A stretch of 60,000 nucleotides of DNA from Membranipora membranacea (taxonomy: Eukaryota > Bryozoa > Gymnolaemata > Cheilostomatida > Membraniporidae). The position numbers were made by a program, and so were the translations under genes. Of the stretch, positions 57,757-60,000 are shown piece by piece (position 1 is the first letter of the stretch; the number at the start of each line of letters is the position of its first letter). Location of the stretch: NCBI GenBank assembly GCA_914767715.1, contig OU612071.1, positions 17,854,948 to 17,914,947 of the forward strand, written 5' to 3'. The notes beneath the pieces are model-generated. The model did no database searches, was not told the DNA's origin, and saw only the letters and a program-made list of their open reading frames with translations.

Positions 57757-57896
57757 AAACAATTATTGTTTATTGTTGGAACAATAATTGTTTATTGTTT
57801 GAACAATAATTGTTTATTGTTTGAACAATAATTGTTTATTGTTTGAACAATAGTTGTTTATTGTTTGAACAATAATTGTTTATTGAACAAACAATA
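57757..57896. repeat. 22-bp palindromic satellite
   Basis: About six units of GAACAATAATTGTTTATTGTTT. Each unit contains the palindrome-like AACAATAATTGTT, so the array can form cruciforms. It starts at the site (GATAAACA) where copy 1 of the duplication has a single GATAAACATTAT. Confidence 0.9.
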
Positions 57897-58246
57897 GGTG
57901 ATATTGAAAAATAACTTTATTACAAAGTGAGCCAAAAACTGCCTCAGCTTTCATTGATAATTTTTGAAGCAACTGTTACATTGAGAGGTTGCGTGTAGGT
58001 TCTGCAGTACTTGGGTAACTACAAGCTAATAATATTTGGGCAAAAGGAAGATAAGCTGTCTTGGGTTAGTAAACCCATTCATACGTGTTCAGTGTTAGTT
58101 GAACGAACAGCCCTAGTTCTATGCTACTGACCTAATTTCAAATCATTTATGGAAGAAAATATGGCAACGCGTGTGACGTATTGTATCTTAAAAACTACTT
58201 CACTTAGCTACAAATTTCATAACAGTGCTTAAATTTTCTGTTGCAG

Positions 58247-58295
58247 TTATTCGATTGGATGTAACAACAGAAAGAATTATCAGGAGCTGACCATG
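58247..58295 (+). other. Candidate exon ending ATG|GT (copy 2)
   Basis: TTGCAG and GTGAGT bracket 49 nt. Phase 1 start reads SIGCNNRKNYQELTM without stops and ends in phase 0. It is paralogous to 49572-49626 and 6 bp shorter. The peptide is not recognised. Confidence 0.35.
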
Positions 58296-59199
58296 GTGAG
58301 TTTACAAGGTAGGTATATGTCTTGTTAAACTATCACATCAATATTTGGAAGCAGCGAACTCAAACAGCATGAAAATGATTCAGATAAAAATTGTTATTTT
58401 GCACATTGTCTTGAAGTTTCGTGCTGATACGCTTCTGAAAAAATAGTACCTATCTTAAATTCGCTCTAGCGTCTGAAGCAGACTTCTAATATTTAAATTC
58501 GGGTTACAAAGCTATACTAAAAAGCTCTAGTCAAAAATGAAGTAAGGTATTCAGGCACCAATATTCTTTAATGTCTTCTATTTCACAATTATTCGGTGCT
58601 TACACGGAAGATGATATATAAGATAATTATAAGATAAATATGATATTATTAATATTGTTCACACTAGACTGATCAGGTAGCGGAAGGCAAATAAGATCAT
58701 GTTTTACATGCATGCTATTGTATGGAAAATCAAAGGATAAAAAGTGATAAAACCACACACACAAACCAGTCAGGGTTTATAATTTTCCGGCTCTGATACA
58801 ATTCTGACAAAGATTTCATTGTCTTCAATGTAAATTTACCTATTTTTCGAATTAATGCGTCAGGACAAAGCAATGACAATGTTGAAGGAATACCCTGATC
58901 GCTGAAAATTATATTTAACCGCTAAAATAGTCTGACATCTTGTTTTCCAACCATTCATGATACTGGCAGCTCATCATTTAGTGTAAAATAATGCCTCTCC
59001 AAGGTGAACCGTGCTCTTCTCAACTCTTATTAAGGTCACTGTGATTTGACTTTATCACAAAAAGTCAGCTGGTGGTGAGATGGTTCTTTAAATATTCTAG
59101 GGCTCTCCTCTCCTCATCCTCAGGCCTGCAGTTTTTCAAGTGATGAAAAGTTTTCTGTTTCATCAGTTAGAACTTTACACTCACTTTAGCAATCTATGC

Positions 59200-60000
59200 T
59201 AGTTCACAGCACATGAATAATGAGAGTGGTAGGTTTACTGATGACTGATGGTACTGATATAATCTTGTAGATAATCTTTTATTAATTCTACGCAATATCT
59301 TGTCGTACTATTTCACGTAAAGTATGATCAATATATAAAATACAAGCATACATGTACATGCGAAGTATGCTAATAGAGGAAGAAATGCTGCAAAGGAGTG
59401 TTTACCAAGAGTTTGTGTAAAAACATGGTAATAAAAGGAAAATATCGTACCTTTAGCTCCTTCCAAGTGTGTGCTTTCTTATGATGGTACGTTCTTGATT
59501 ATGACTTGGAAAATTGTATCTTAAATATTCCAGTCAGAGAAAATGTAAATTATAGTATTTAGATGTGTATGCAGGGAGAAAAAGTATATTACATGATTCT
59601 CCTCTGGCACTCGATAGGTAACTGACAGAGGACCGAATCGACCTTAGACACCGAGTTCAGAGTTGGGCAACATAACAATAGGGACACCAGGCTGACCAGT
59701 TCTCTAGACCAATCGTAAGACAGCAAGAGGGCACCGAAATTAAGATCAAACGAACTCCCACGATTGTCCGAAGACTCCCGCAACACTCACTCCAAGCAGC
59801 CAGCACTATGCAAATCCATTGTTTCCAAAATGCCAGATTTAGCAGTTTTAAGGATTAATTAGTGAATGTCATTTTATTATGCTATGACAACTCTGATGAA
59901 CTCATTGATAGATATAATCTACCAAATTACATCTAACAATGGAAATAAAACTTCACTCAGACTTAACATAAAATCGTTATTGTTATCTCATCAGCTATCT
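59200..60000. other. Right-edge spacer
   Basis: No exon-like structure, RNA gene or repeat that I can support; the - strand frame at 59589-59786 has no recognisable product. Confidence 0.4.

Larger units (their letters stand above)
57520..59200 (+). repeat. Segmental duplication, copy 2
   Basis: Partner of 49010-50400 in the same orientation, about 8.5 kb away. It carries a 140-bp satellite at 57757-57896 that copy 1 lacks. Confidence 0.8.

Noticed and set aside
57757-57896. CRISPR-like or origin-like repeat array
   Set aside because: No spacers, palindromic AT-rich units, eukaryotic context; a satellite.

Overview
This is AT-rich, intron-rich animal nuclear DNA. Genes are split into short exons with GT..AG borders, AATAAA signals follow the reading frames, and non-LTR retrotransposon debris, hairpin elements and satellites fill the introns. 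Clustered BIR-domain (IAP-type) genes, a TRIM-like locus and the tRNA-Ser sequence suggest a marine or freshwater invertebrate, perhaps a lophotrochozoan such as a mollusc. That taxonomic guess is inference.

The main content is a head-to-tail cluster of three inhibitor-of-apoptosis-like genes, all on the + strand. Gene 1 (660-3852) lacks its 5' end. Gene 2 (20186-26648, 8 exons, 357 aa) is complete. Gene 3 (38680-40398, 4 exons, 282 aa) is complete but has no RING. Their BIR domains have an enlarged loop between the second Cys and the His (17-20 residues; canonical BIRs have about 16). The same phase-2 intron splits the zinc site in every copy. Genes 1 and 2 end in a RING-like domain with a rearranged ligand order (Cys5-His-Cys2). 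Gene 2 also carries an extra N-terminal zinc half of a BIR. Decayed exons of a further paralogue lie at 13.5-19.1 kb.

On the - strand, a TRIM-like locus (36967-33172) has RING, two B-boxes and coiled-coil exons in matching phase, but a nonsense codon in B-box 2. A second decayed copy of it lies at 8.7-9.3 kb. Near it are a protein-kinase fragment (30795-31043), one intact tRNA-Ser(UGA) gene (30517-30598) and a degenerate duplicate of that tRNA (31750-31831).

Mobile DNA: a long broken LINE with endonuclease, reverse transcriptase and RNase H (about 42.3-47.8 kb); two 5'-truncated LINE tails (2.1 and 12.0 kb); a - strand retroelement remnant with gag-like and aspartic-protease parts (4.8-5.9 kb); a chromodomain fragment (15.3-15.6 kb); a family of small hairpin elements (3.0, 5.1 and 30.0 kb); a 380-bp inverted-repeat element (54.04 kb) next to a 1.9-kb element with about 190-bp terminal inverted repeats (54.4-56.3 kb); and a 28S rRNA fragment bounded by a perfect 23-bp direct repeat (27.9 kb).

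From 48 to 59 kb there are duplicated blocks with a few candidate exons of a gene I do not recognise, including a phase-consistent 31-bp GT..AG gap. No prokaryotic genes, CRISPR arrays or operons are present.
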